NCBI GenBank assembly: GCA_002243285.1 | Contig: CP022585.1 | Coordinates: forward strand, 3,336,641-3,400,640 | Length of the DNA: 64,000 bases | DNA from: Candidatus Fluviicola riflensis | Lineage (GTDB): Bacteria > Bacteroidota > Bacteroidia > Flavobacteriales_D > Crocinitomicaceae | Direction of reading: 5' to 3' | In this document: positions 25,600 to 34,258 of the stretch, one piece after another | How the letters are laid out: each line of letters starts with the position of its first letter | Numbering within the stretch: the first letter of the stretch is position 1 | The notes under the pieces: generated by a model | Database searches by the model: none | What the model saw: only the letters and a program-made list of their open reading frames with translations | What the model was told of the DNA's origin: nothing | Translations under genes and position numbers: made by a program

Positions 25600-27224
25600 T
25601 CATTTAATTCAACATCCCAATAACGTATATTCCCGTTTTCAGCGGGTAGCTTCCCCAGTGAAAATCCTTTAGCGGTCGTTTCCCAGAAATAGTACCGTTT
25701 TGCATGATCCGTTTTATAACTCCCAACAATTCCCGGAAGATTGAGCCCCAGCATTGAATGGGTATAATAATCACTGTTAATGATTACTACATCGTAGCCA
25801 AAATGCTTTAAGATGGTATACAGCACTAAAGTGCGCGTGTCACAATCACCTTTCATGTCTGAAAGAAATTGCAAGGGTGTCCGTAAACCGTAAGGTGCAT
25901 TCCCAAGACATGGAACACCGGCTCGTAGCAATTCTACGACAGACGGCTCAGCCTTTCGCTCATTGCAGCTTCCATCTATTATCAATACGTAATCAATGGA
26001 TTGTACCATCGTAACGGCCACTTCTGCAAATTGGTAAGCGGTCAGGTTGTTTGATGTTCTGATACTGTCTAACATGCCATAAAGGCTACTAATCCTCGAC
26101 TTATCGTAAGCCGATATGAAACTGTAAATATCCCGGTAATCCGTCCACCAATTGCCGGTGTAATCTTCCAACCGATTCCCACTAGACAGCACATCGTCTT
26201 TCAACAGGGTATAAGTTCCACGGTAAGTTGTTCCCGACAAATCCTTCCAACGCATCCTGACAACGATTCTTTTTCGCAAAGAATCAGCTTGTTCTCCGTC
26301 AGTAGCTTCATCCTGATCTTCAGGAGGATCTACGTTTTGTATAGTAACGGTATCCCGGGTTTGATCGACCACTAGTTCTTCATCTTCAGTATGGTCTGAA
26401 CCTTCGGGAAGATGAATCAAACCATTGATCAGGAATACAAAAAAAGCAATGATAAATGTTAACCGAAAAAGAGTACCTATAAAACCCGTAACTCGCGGAA
26501 ATCTATGTAAAAACTGAATAATCGAGCTGATAAAAGCAATGATCAGCACAACTGCCAACCAGATAACAAATGGCAAGGCAACCCCCGATGACACAAAGAA
26601 AACAAGTTGTAACAACAAGAAACCTACAATAATCAAGGTTAAAATGGATCCCAAACATCCCCATGCAGAAACTCCCCCCGCTCCGCCAGAACCACCATCC
26701 GGTATATTTCTACCATTTCTCAAGTTACTACCTTTCGATTCCTTCTCTTCAATAATTACTTCCGGTTTCGTCTCTTCGTCCTTGGTAGTCGGCGTTTCTA
26801 CCTCATCGAGAGAAGTAATGCTTTTTGTAACGAGAATGGTTTCTTTCCGCGTCAATCGAAAAACAACAGGTACTGCTTTAAAATAGCCATGTATTTCACT
26901 TCCTTCTACCTGTTCGTGGGTAACAGGTATGTTTTCCGTGATGATCAATACTTCGGGCTTCAGGTCATACAGTTGCTTATTATATTTTCCCTGAATCATT
27001 CCATGGGTGGTGTCTAACCGAAGTACTTCAGGATTAGACAGGAATTTGCGTTCACTGATTTGACGGATCGTGCTGATCTTAATCTCATAGTACGTTTCAA
27101 GTCTAAAATGATTGTTTCCTTTTTCATCAGACATGGGACGATGTAATTCTCCCCTGTACTTGATGAAGGCCATACCTGTATAATACAGCTTTCGGTAAAC
27201 GATCTTTTCTTCCTGTTCCTCCAC
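25596..27224 (-). CDS. Membrane-anchored transglutaminase-like protein
   Basis: A 542-aa protein. Residues 1-135 form a beta-rich cytosolic-looking domain, followed by an acidic linker and a Gly-rich stretch, then three hydrophobic segments (about 190-212, 216-236, 250-271). A second acidic linker precedes a C-terminal transglutaminase-like papain-fold domain. The catalytic Cys is in MKGDCDTRTLVLYTIL (C461), the His in YYTHSMLGL (H489) and the third residue in YYFWETTAKG (E515, Glu in place of the more usual Asp). In bacteria such domains are usually thiol proteases or amidases. The start is GTG at 27224, overlapping the previous stop (TAGTG), which supports coupling. The substrate is unknown. 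Confidence 0.75.
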   Translation of the reverse strand: MEEQEEKIVYRKLYYTGMAFIKYRGELHRPMSDEKGNNHFRLETYYEIKISTIRQISERKFLSNPEVLRLDTTHGMIQGKYNKQLYDLKPEVLIITENIPVTHEQVEGSEIHGYFKAVPVVFRLTRKETILVTKSITSLDEVETPTTKDEETKPEVIIEEKESKGSNLRNGRNIPDGGSGGAGGVSAWGCLGSILTLIIVGFLLLQLVFFVSSGVALPFVIWLAVVLIIAFISSIIQFLHRFPRVTGFIGTLFRLTFIIAFFVFLINGLIHLPEGSDHTEDEELVVDQTRDTVTIQNVDPPEDQDEATDGEQADSLRKRIVVRMRWKDLSGTTYRGTYTLLKDDVLSSGNRLEDYTGNWWTDYRDIYSFISAYDKSRISSLYGMLDSIRTSNNLTAYQFAEVAVTMVQSIDYVLIIDGSCNERKAEPSVVELLRAGVPCLGNAPYGLRTPLQFLSDMKGDCDTRTLVLYTILKHFGYDVVIINSDYYTHSMLGLNLPGIVGSYKTDHAKRYYFWETTAKGFSLGKLPAENGNIRYWDVELNE

Positions 27225-28030
27225 TATTTCCAGTTCCTTAGGTTGACAAAATCTTCTGTTGATTGATAGGCAATTTCTTCCGAAATGCGTTGTGTATTGA
27301 ACGGCTCGTCGCTGTACTTGCGTTCGTGTTCGGTGTACTTTGGTCTTGATACATCTTTTATTGGCACGTACTTTTCGTAAGCCAATTTGTGCAATCGTGT
27401 TAGCTGCTCCTTAAAGTGCTCATGATTTGTCAGGACCATTCGTATTTCTGCATTTTTTTTAATTGAGAAGTATTCCTTTCGTTTTTTTAGCTGGAATTTG
27501 AGAATAATCGGTAACAGAAAAAGTAGCACAATTAAAGCCGTAAGCACCCATACCCACGGATGATGCAGGTTGAGTTGGATCATGTGTTCAACAAACAACG
27601 TTCCACCCACAGAACCAAGTCGTTGTTCCATTTCATGTAACACATCGGCATCAGCCAATGATCCGAACAACAATGTTTCCAAACATTTTGCTGTAAAAAA
27701 CGCAAAGAGTGTGACGGAGAAATAGCGAATTACATGGGTCAAAATCTTGGTCTTTAGCTCATCCTGATCACGCAATGTATAGGGCTCCAGACTCAACATA
27801 TTCAAGCGATAAATGCTCCCGATCAGGAAGGTCACTACCAGTGAGCAAGATGCTGCAATCCAAAACATCCCGAATACTTTCCAGAACAATCCACAAAAGG
27901 CAGCAAACATGAGGCCGATCACCAGTATGTACAATAATCCTATGGTCAGAAACCGATGCTGACTTTCACTACCTGATTTCTCCAAAATGGAACAATCGGC
28001 ACCTGCCATTTTCCAAAAGAACTGCCGCAT
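27224..28030 (-). CDS. DUF4407-related membrane protein (short paralogue)
   Basis: A 268-aa protein whose N-terminus (MRQFFWKMAGADCSILEKSG) matches that of the DUF4407 protein encoded just upstream (LMRQFWKAAGADRYLLERS). It has four hydrophobic segments: two near 30-70, one near 105-120 and one near 155-175. The long coiled coil of the full DUF4407 protein is missing. The soluble C-terminus is charged and ends in EEIAYQSTEDFVNLRNWK. It appears to be a diverged, shortened paralogue and could hetero-oligomerise with its neighbour. Gap of 3 bases to the upstream stop; 1-base overlap with the downstream GTG. Confidence 0.7.
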   Translation of the reverse strand: MRQFFWKMAGADCSILEKSGSESQHRFLTIGLLYILVIGLMFAAFCGLFWKVFGMFWIAASCSLVVTFLIGSIYRLNMLSLEPYTLRDQDELKTKILTHVIRYFSVTLFAFFTAKCLETLLFGSLADADVLHEMEQRLGSVGGTLFVEHMIQLNLHHPWVWVLTALIVLLFLLPIILKFQLKKRKEYFSIKKNAEIRMVLTNHEHFKEQLTRLHKLAYEKYVPIKDVSRPKYTEHERKYSDEPFNTQRISEEIAYQSTEDFVNLRNWK

Positions 28031-28033
28031 ACG

Positions 28034-29302
28034 TTATTCTTCGTCAAAGTATTTCTCTGGATTTTTAGCAATATCATCCAGTTTTTGTTTCTTCCAGTTT
28101 TCAATCACCTTCCGATTGAGTTCTTCCTGGGCCAGCAGCATGTTTTTTCGCTCCCTGCGCATAATTTCTGCCGGATGATTGACGACCTTATGCTTTTCCA
28201 ACCCGTTCTTGTCGGTATAAAAATCATATTCGATTTCGATGCCAATTTCTGCCTTGGCGAGCTCCTTAATGTTATCATCCATAAAATCATACGGACTTTT
28301 GATCAGCATCATTTTAAAGAAAATCGGTGTCAGCTCAATCACTACAAACAGCAAGGTGATGAATAACGAAATCCAGAAACCTGCTATCTGGTGTGCCAGT
28401 TGCAAGCGCAACAACAATCCATCCAATGAGTACTTTTTCTTATCATTAGTCAAATATTCTCCTTCTCTTTCAATTTCATATTTATCAATTTTTTTTTCAA
28501 GGACTTTAATCCGTTTTTCGGCAGCCACTTTCATGATTTTGTATTCTGCCTCCATTTTCTCAAGATTCTCTTTTTTATCCTGCCAGGCAGGACCTCTTCC
28601 TGGTGGATTGGGTGGTAATTGACCCGCAGCTTCCATCTCCAATTTCACCCTCTGTCCATTTAATTCTATACGTTGCACTTCAATTGCACCTTTCAATGAG
28701 TCACTTTCAAATTTGATTGGATTGACCTTATCATCAATTCCTTTATCCGTTTGATCATCAAGCTGTTTCTTGAATAATTGTTGTTTTGACGATATTTTAG
28801 CATCAATCTCCGACTTGAACATCCGGATCTCAATCGGTTTTGAAATCGTGAGTGCAATGATGATTCCCATAATAATCCGCGGAATCGCACTTTTGATTTC
28901 CTGTTTCGTAATCGCTTCCGTACCATCGCCTTTTCCGGTGGAAGTCACAATAAAACGGTCGATGTTGAAAATGATCAATCCCCAGATAAGGCCAAACACC
29001 ACCGACATAAACAGTGTGGGAAGATGGATCATATCCTCTACCCGCTTCGTCGATTTCAATCCGGTGGTTGTAAGCATTCCATCCAGGGCGTCTCCTTTGG
29101 GTTCAAAAATGGTGTAGATGGCATAACCACCCGCCAAACCGGCTAAAACACCAGTTGCCACCACAATTCCACCGAGGCAGAAGTATTTAATCTGATCGGA
29201 ATATGTACTTCGTTCCAACAGGTAGCGATCTGCTCCGGCAGCTTTCCAAAACTGGCGCATGAGCCATGTTGATTCCGGACTTTTGTAATAGTTGTTATTC
29301 AT
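28034..29302 (-). CDS. DUF4407 domain membrane protein
   Basis: A 422-aa protein of the DUF4407 family. It has the N-terminal FWKAAGADRYLLE motif, membrane segments near 38-62 and 95-115 with the characteristic FNIDRFIV, a third near 140-160, and a central coiled coil (about 165-300, rich in K/E/Q). A final membrane helix (FWISLFITLLFVVIELTPIFFKM) and a cytosolic tail with further coiled coil follow. Function is unknown; the form suggests a membrane-tethered rod facing the periplasm. It overlaps the first gene of the operon by 8 bases. Confidence 0.85.
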   Translation of the reverse strand: MNNNYYKSPESTWLMRQFWKAAGADRYLLERSTYSDQIKYFCLGGIVVATGVLAGLAGGYAIYTIFEPKGDALDGMLTTTGLKSTKRVEDMIHLPTLFMSVVFGLIWGLIIFNIDRFIVTSTGKGDGTEAITKQEIKSAIPRIIMGIIIALTISKPIEIRMFKSEIDAKISSKQQLFKKQLDDQTDKGIDDKVNPIKFESDSLKGAIEVQRIELNGQRVKLEMEAAGQLPPNPPGRGPAWQDKKENLEKMEAEYKIMKVAAEKRIKVLEKKIDKYEIEREGEYLTNDKKKYSLDGLLLRLQLAHQIAGFWISLFITLLFVVIELTPIFFKMMLIKSPYDFMDDNIKELAKAEIGIEIEYDFYTDKNGLEKHKVVNHPAEIMRRERKNMLLAQEELNRKVIENWKKQKLDDIAKNPEKYFDEE

Positions 29303-29885
29303 GTTCTTTCTGGTTATTGGCTAAAAAATTCAATAAGTCTTCTTCGAGCGATTGGTTAAGTGAAAAGGCTGTTCTCTTCAATGCTGGAAGTTTCAATTTT
29401 ATGGAAGGAATGGCTGTTTTTTGAATCGTTGGTTCTTTCAACCGAACAGTCATCGCTGGTACTCTTCTATTCGGTTCTTTTACCAGCAATTGTTTGTTGA
29501 AAGGAATAGGAGCAATCGATGGCTGATTATTTTCAATCACAAAAGAGCAACGTTTTCTATTGCCAATTCCTTTCGCACAAATGGTCAGTTTGCTTTTACC
29601 TTTGTCTACCGGCCAATGGATCTTAATCGGATGCCGGTCATTCAAAACCGGAATCGGCAGGCCGTTTATCATAATGAGGTATGAATTATTTGTAGAAATT
29701 GACAAGGAAATTGTAGAACCACCTCTCTTAACCGAATTGTCCTCCCCATGATTTTTCACATTGAGGGTAACAACGCGGTCTTTCCGAAAAATCAATTGAA
29801 GCAATCGTTTATTCAATGAATAGAAATGCTGGTAACAAAAGTGAAAGGCTGTCCTGATTTTTGTATACAGATGCTTAATCGCCAT
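29295..29885 (-). CDS. First gene of DUF4407 operon, unknown function
   Basis: A 196-aa protein if started at the ATG at 29885 (MAIKHLYTKIRTAFHFCYQ); a TTG start at 29918 is also open. A basic helical N-terminus is followed by a beta-rich domain (about 45-120: VTLNVKNHGEDNSV, STISLSISTNNSYLIMING, KSKLTICAKG) with an Ig-like alternation. A Pro/Lys-rich region and an acidic end (SLEEDLLNFLANNQKEHE) complete it. No signal peptide, so it is probably cytosolic. Its stop overlaps the DUF4407 start by 8 bases, so it belongs to the same operon. Confidence 0.6.
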   Translation of the reverse strand: MAIKHLYTKIRTAFHFCYQHFYSLNKRLLQLIFRKDRVVTLNVKNHGEDNSVKRGGSTISLSISTNNSYLIMINGLPIPVLNDRHPIKIHWPVDKGKSKLTICAKGIGNRKRCSFVIENNQPSIAPIPFNKQLLVKEPNRRVPAMTVRLKEPTIQKTAIPSIKLKLPALKRTAFSLNQSLEEDLLNFLANNQKEHE

Positions 29886-30134
29886 AGTTTCAACTGAATA
29901 GTTTAGTTGGGGGTTCAAACGTATCGAATTAAAAAGACAAAAACAAGACGGTAAATACGGTATTTTAGAAAATTAGTTCATTCTAACACAAAGTAACCAT
30001 TAATTACATTCCATTTATTCGCTTATTCGCTGAAAACGGTGAGTTTGGTTTGATAGGATTCAGTGATGGTGATACATTCCGGGAGGCGAATTGAACGGTT
30101 TCCGTAAGCGGATGTCTGGAGAATAATAACCAAC

Positions 30135-30170
30135 CAAAAACTCCCTTCTACAAATTAAGCAAAAGGGAGT
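30135..30170 (-). terminator. Hairpin terminator, minus strand
   Basis: Stem ACTCCCTT (30140-30147) with AAGGGAGT (30163-30170) and a 15-base loop; on the minus strand it is followed by TTTTT (30139-30135). It lies downstream of the dinD remnant. The rest of 29886-30194 shows no gene. Confidence 0.65.
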
Positions 30171-30194
30171 CTCTACGAAGTGATCATGGAACTG

Positions 30195-30376
30195 CTACAC
30201 CACCGGCCCATCACCATCACCGGTCCTATTCTTCTTCCCGTACAAATCAACAATCTCACGCGCCAGCTCGTAACTCAGCGCAAATTCATGGTGATCGGTT
30301 TTGAGGACTTCGACCAATTGATCGATGCTCATTTTGAGAATGATATCGATTTCGCGGATGGTTTCTTTGATGAGCT
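30195..30376 (-). pseudogene. 3' remnant of an unidentified gene
   Basis: In a frame different from the dinD fragment just upstream, this stretch encodes ELIKETIREIDIILKMSIDQ... to ...ELAREIVDLYGKKN and a stop at 30195-30197. It has protein-like composition but no start codon except an internal Met. It looks like the tail of another gene joined to the dinD fragment by a deletion, or a very small gene of about 45 aa. Confidence 0.4.
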
Positions 30377-30649
30377 CTAACGAGTCAGTAGTATATCATC
30401 TATCTCATCCATAGCACCTTTTCCTTTCGTGATCATCTTCCTGACGTCAGGAAAATGATACGTTATTTCTTCACCCGCATTTTTACAGGCATCTTTTGCT
30501 TTTTGGATAACCTTTTCGAAGTTTTCCCATTTGCTATACCCCAGCAAAGCCTGTAATTCGCGCGCACTCCAGCACTCGACACCTTGCAACTCAGCGGCTG
30601 CGGCTTCAAATTGTTCAAATAGTTGTTTGATTTCTTCCGATTTCATCAT
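30377..30649 (-). pseudogene. dinD: Truncated dinD (DNA-damage-inducible protein D)
   Basis: 90 residues matching the N-terminal third of DinD: CWSARELQALLGYSKWENF, then KVIQKAKDACKNAGEEITYH and DVRKMITKGKGA...EIDDILLTR. It stops just where the full protein would continue into RYACYLIAQNG. E. coli DinD is about 274 aa, so this copy is broken. An ATG pair at 30649/30646 is kept. DinD in E. coli is LexA-controlled and inhibits RecA filaments; the fragment is unlikely to keep that role. Likely a decayed accessory gene. Confidence 0.75.
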
Positions 30650-31169
30650 TCAGTGATTCATTTATAGAGCTAAATCTCCTACTTGAAAATACCATTTTTT
30701 CGGTTTCTTACCAACACATAAACGAATTTAACACCGGTAAAATGCAGAATTAAGAATGACGGGATAACCCAAAAAAACAAAACCTCCAACGTCCGAAGAC
30801 ATTAGAGGTTTGCTTTTCCTATGAAAGGTGGAAGCCAATTCATAAGGTTTTGAATATCTGATCTCCGATGACCATCGGAAGAAAAATCAAGGTTACGCAG
30901 TAAAGATACGCGAAAATTGGTTAGGATGCTCGCACTGTCGAAGGTAAATCCTTTATCGGCATTACGTCCATCGCGTTAGAAAACAAACGGAATGGAACGA
31001 AGTCAAACCCCTGTGTGAGCTCAACCATCGGATTCTTTGCAAAAGAATTCGCTAATGGTGTTTGCGAGTTGGGGTGCCGACAGTGGAATGAAGTGTAGTT
31101 TTCAAGCGATGGATGTACAGCCTTGATTTTTTGTTTCTTTTTCATCAAGGAAAAAGAAAGGTAATACCA
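30650..31169. other. Intergenic region with hairpin-headed repeat
   Basis: No gene is supported. Bases 30780-30811 contain a weak hairpin (AAACCTC / GAGGTTT). Bases 31159-30925 (minus strand) form a second copy of the long repeat seen at 46-300. It starts with a perfect 10-bp stem (31134-31143 with 31150-31159, loop ATCAAG) that also looks like the terminator of the 31170-32132 gene. It continues with AAACAAAAAATCAAGGCTGT. A 75-codon frame inside it is a by-product of the repeat. Confidence 0.6.
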
Positions 31170-32132
31170 TTATTTTCTAAACCCCACCATACTCGTTCGA
31201 TACTTCGAACTACTCTGCGGCTGCAAGCCAAATAGGCTTTTCAACTCCACCTCTAACTGCGACAGCAGCAGCGTTCCCGTGGCCGGAAGAAAGTATTTGT
31301 TCTCTGTTTCGTATTCGAAAATAGCAACAAAAGGTGTCTTACTTTCGAAAAGCGGGTAAAAGACCGCCGAGTCGAGCGAGGATTCGAGCAGCCAGTTGTA
31401 GTCAGGGTGTTCGAGGAAGAATTTCGGACGAAGCGATTCAGGAATTACATTTACCGGAACGGATTTCTCTCCTGCTTTAGCGTTTTTAGGATCGATGTAA
31501 ATATGACTGCGGAGGCGTTTTTCCACACCACAAATCACTGGTTTCAGCGATTGAACGCCTTTTAAGTCCAATCCTTCCAGTTGCAGGTGTAGCAATCGCT
31601 GAAAAGGTGTCACCACACCGCCTGCTTTGAAACGGATCCATTCCTGTAGAAGCGCAGAGGCTTCCACGATTTCCTGAGAATTAAAATCAACCGGGCCTTG
31701 TGCAAGCGCATCGAAATAGACGTCGAGCACCTCAGTGAGCGGCTTCCATCCACCGGCAGTCTTTACCTGGTAGAAATCGAGTTCGGGTTCTTCCACTTCC
31801 ATGCGCACTGCTGTGTCGGAAGCCATTTCGCTTTTCAGCTGCAGGCCATAAGTTACCAATGTGTCGTTGAGGAACCGTTTGCGGAACCGCAGGGAAAGTC
31901 CGTGTTGGAACAGGAGCTCGTCGGGTGTGTCAAGGTAAATATCCATGTAGGTATATTCCGAATGATGGAAAGTCGAAAAGCCACCTGCCGTTCCTGAAGC
32001 TTTAATAAATGCCGAAAAAGCAACCGGATCGGGAACGCCGTATTTGCGCTGTTCTTCGGTTCCCTGGGCAATAACCGAAGCGAACGTGGTGAAACCAACC
32101 ACCACCAGCGCGAAGAATCGTTTAATGTCCAT
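31170..32132 (-). CDS. Secreted CYTH-like domain protein
   Basis: A 320-aa protein with a signal peptide (MDIKRFFALVVVGFTTFASVIAQ). The mature part resembles the CYTH/VTC triphosphate tunnel fold: YMDIYLDTPDELLFQHGLSLRFRKR has the typical xYxDTxxxxLxxxGxxLRxR pattern, and acidic/basic alternating strands follow (QLKSEM, RMEVEEPELD, EKRLRSHIYID, FVAIFEYETENKY, LSQLEVELKS). In other proteins this fold binds triphosphates or polyphosphate, or polymerises polyphosphate. A periplasmic location is unusual. Its start overlaps the end of the upstream lipoprotein gene by 11 bases, so the two likely work together. Confidence 0.65.
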   Translation of the reverse strand: MDIKRFFALVVVGFTTFASVIAQGTEEQRKYGVPDPVAFSAFIKASGTAGGFSTFHHSEYTYMDIYLDTPDELLFQHGLSLRFRKRFLNDTLVTYGLQLKSEMASDTAVRMEVEEPELDFYQVKTAGGWKPLTEVLDVYFDALAQGPVDFNSQEIVEASALLQEWIRFKAGGVVTPFQRLLHLQLEGLDLKGVQSLKPVICGVEKRLRSHIYIDPKNAKAGEKSVPVNVIPESLRPKFFLEHPDYNWLLESSLDSAVFYPLFESKTPFVAIFEYETENKYFLPATGTLLLSQLEVELKSLFGLQPQSSSKYRTSMVGFRK

Positions 32133-33759
32133 AATTTCTGAATCGTCCGTGTTCGTCTAAAAAACTCTCGGGATTGGCTTCGGGTTCGTAATCTTGCAAC
32201 AGCACCCCGTTCTCAATGATCATCACGCCGTTTTCCTCGTAATTGAGGTTTCGGTCGAAAGTTATCGGATGCGCATCATTAATGTTAAAAGCCGCAAGAA
32301 TGGAAGCCCGTCGCGATGCGAGTTTGTGAAAGTACAGTTCTTCCAGCGGTTTCGGCCAGTGTGCTTTGTGTACCATGTCCCGAAGCGCAACGCTGTCGAT
32401 CGCTGCAATTTTTCCGGCCATCCAATGCAGGTCGTCGTAAGTAGCTTCCGAATAACAATCCAGGATCGCATTTACAGGACTTGTAAGCTTCACACGCTTG
32501 TTTTTCACTACGACAGCTTCCCACGGAAAGGCATTCACCAAACCTGTTTTGAAATCAGGGGGAAACGTGTGCTGCACCACACCGAAACTCGTGCCGAGAT
32601 CCGAAAACACAGCTGATGGGTGATATTGATAATTTCCCTCGTGAACAACTGTGAGCAGCGTATTCGCCTCGCGTGTATCCCAATTTCCGATGAACTGATG
32701 AGCGAGCAATGCACCGCGCAGTTCACGACGGTCTTCGTTACCGAGCGCTTCCGGCAGAAAAGAACCGATGCGTTTCACCCTGTCAGGACGCGCTTCCAAC
32801 CCGCATTTTTTAAAGCGCACATACGGTTTCCCGATAAAAGGACGCAACCGCTCCAGCGAATCGGCCATATCGAGAGTAACAATTCCTTTTTCCGAAATAA
32901 ACGGTGAAAGATCGATAGCGTACGTACTGAAAACCCGTTCCAGTAGCACGGAAGCATCCGGAATCTCCGAAGATTCGTTGAACACTAACGTGAGTTTATT
33001 TTCGCCGTAATAGTACGGATGATCAACGTCGTAACCCAAAGCGGCAAAAATGCGCGAACCGGCAACGTCGGTGTGCACTTCGTCGCCCCACTTCAGCGTC
33101 CAGTCGTTGTCTAAATCCAGGTCGAATGCATCTATTTTCGGTGCGGAACCGTCGGTGCTTAGCTTGTCGAACAGCACCACCATATTTTTCTTCGCTTTGA
33201 TTTTCTTTCCTTTCGCTAACTTATCAAAACGGTCCTGGAGCGGAATGGAATCCACGGCATGCCAGAACAATGAATCGGTCGGATCATTAAGCCTCGCGGG
33301 CGCATCTGCCTCACGCGGACGTTTGTAACGAAATACGCGGCTGCTTTTATTGGAATCGATCCTCAGCCTGATTTTCTGCCAAATGTTCAAGGGTCCCGCC
33401 GCATTTTGGGCTGCTTTCTGTTTCAGCGATCCTTCAAAAAAAGTGAGCTGGTAGAGCAATTCCATGATCTCCGCGTCAGCATCCCGGTTATCAACCCAGG
33501 CCTGTTCCTGTTTTTCGTTGATGTGTTTGATGTGCCGGATAAACGCCTTTTTCCGCCGGGGAACCAGGTTACCGTCGACTTCTGTAATGTCATTGTTAGT
33601 AAGGAAATTACTCGTCGCTCTGACAGCTTCCAAGTTAATTTTTTTACCTGAAAGGTACTGCATCACCACTTCAGGATGTTCCTGTTGAAGTGTACTACTT
33701 TCCACCGAACCACAACAGAACGACTGAAGAAACAAACAGCAGGCAATGAGCGCGTTCAT
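32122..33759 (-). CDS. Large lipoprotein, possibly kinase-like, unknown function
   Basis: A 545-aa protein with a short hydrophobic leader ending in adjacent Cys residues (CCLFLQSFCCGS), probably a lipoprotein. The C-terminal half has blocks resembling secretory-pathway (Fam20-like) or HipA-like kinases: ALLAHQFIGNWDTREANTLL could be an HxD/N-type catalytic loop, and SAVFSDLGTSFG a D-x-G metal-binding motif. A preceding FDKLSTDGS...DLDLDNDW region is acidic. This reading is an inference and no clear nucleotide-binding loop is seen. It is linked by overlap to a secreted CYTH-like protein and 7 bases from a membrane protein gene. ATG at 33759. Confidence 0.45.
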   Translation of the reverse strand: MNALIACCLFLQSFCCGSVESSTLQQEHPEVVMQYLSGKKINLEAVRATSNFLTNNDITEVDGNLVPRRKKAFIRHIKHINEKQEQAWVDNRDADAEIMELLYQLTFFEGSLKQKAAQNAAGPLNIWQKIRLRIDSNKSSRVFRYKRPREADAPARLNDPTDSLFWHAVDSIPLQDRFDKLAKGKKIKAKKNMVVLFDKLSTDGSAPKIDAFDLDLDNDWTLKWGDEVHTDVAGSRIFAALGYDVDHPYYYGENKLTLVFNESSEIPDASVLLERVFSTYAIDLSPFISEKGIVTLDMADSLERLRPFIGKPYVRFKKCGLEARPDRVKRIGSFLPEALGNEDRRELRGALLAHQFIGNWDTREANTLLTVVHEGNYQYHPSAVFSDLGTSFGVVQHTFPPDFKTGLVNAFPWEAVVVKNKRVKLTSPVNAILDCYSEATYDDLHWMAGKIAAIDSVALRDMVHKAHWPKPLEELYFHKLASRRASILAAFNINDAHPITFDRNLNYEENGVMIIENGVLLQDYEPEANPESFLDEHGRFRNYGH

Positions 33760-33766
33760 CAGCAGA

Positions 33767-34258
33767 TCAACGTTTCCATTCTTTGCCGGAGATGATCACA
33801 ATGGCAATCGCCAGGATTCCCGCCCACACGTAATAGACCGGATGCAGCGTTTCCACTCCTTTGAATTGCGTGAAAAATCCCCACATGAACATCGCGGCCG
33901 TATTGGTGAGAATGGCCATCCACATCAGCAGGTGCAGCATCGACTCGTAAGGCGTGCAGCGGTCCATGTGGTAATGCAGTTCGTCCAGGAACTCGTGTAC
34001 CGTTCGGGTCACAAAAGAACCGAAGAACACGGGTAGCATCGCAACCGGCCACCAGTACATCAGCACCAGCGAAAGCACCATCACCAGCGAGGTAGCGAGA
34101 ATGATCCGGTGAGTGGTCAGTTCCCGGTCGGTGATGTCGACGTGTACCAGCTTGGCATGCGTGGCTGCGTCGAGTCCCCAGAAAAGCGTGAACACCGTTG
34201 CCGAAGCCAATATGAGTGGCGCAAAAACTGCGGGATCAATGTGTTGGATAAAGTCCAT
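33767..34258 (-). CDS. Four-helix membrane protein
   Basis: A 163-aa protein with four hydrophobic helices (about 10-28, 50-72, 105-125, 140-157). Between helices 2 and 3 is a conserved-looking loop with VTRTVHEFLDELHYHMDRCTPYE, rich in His and acidic residues, which could bind metal or a haem. Its start lies inside the upstream UbiA-family gene (23-base overlap), so the two are translationally coupled. The downstream lipoprotein starts 7 bases after it. No family is recognised. Confidence 0.6.
   Translation of the reverse strand: MDFIQHIDPAVFAPLILASATVFTLFWGLDAATHAKLVHVDITDRELTTHRIILATSLVMVLSLVLMYWWPVAMLPVFFGSFVTRTVHEFLDELHYHMDRCTPYESMLHLLMWMAILTNTAAMFMWGFFTQFKGVETLHPVYYVWAGILAIAIVIISGKEWKR

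Noticed and set aside
30921-31148. 75-codon minus-strand frame with MMKKKQKIK start
   Set aside because: It lies entirely in a dispersed repeat whose other copy (46-300) does not keep the frame.
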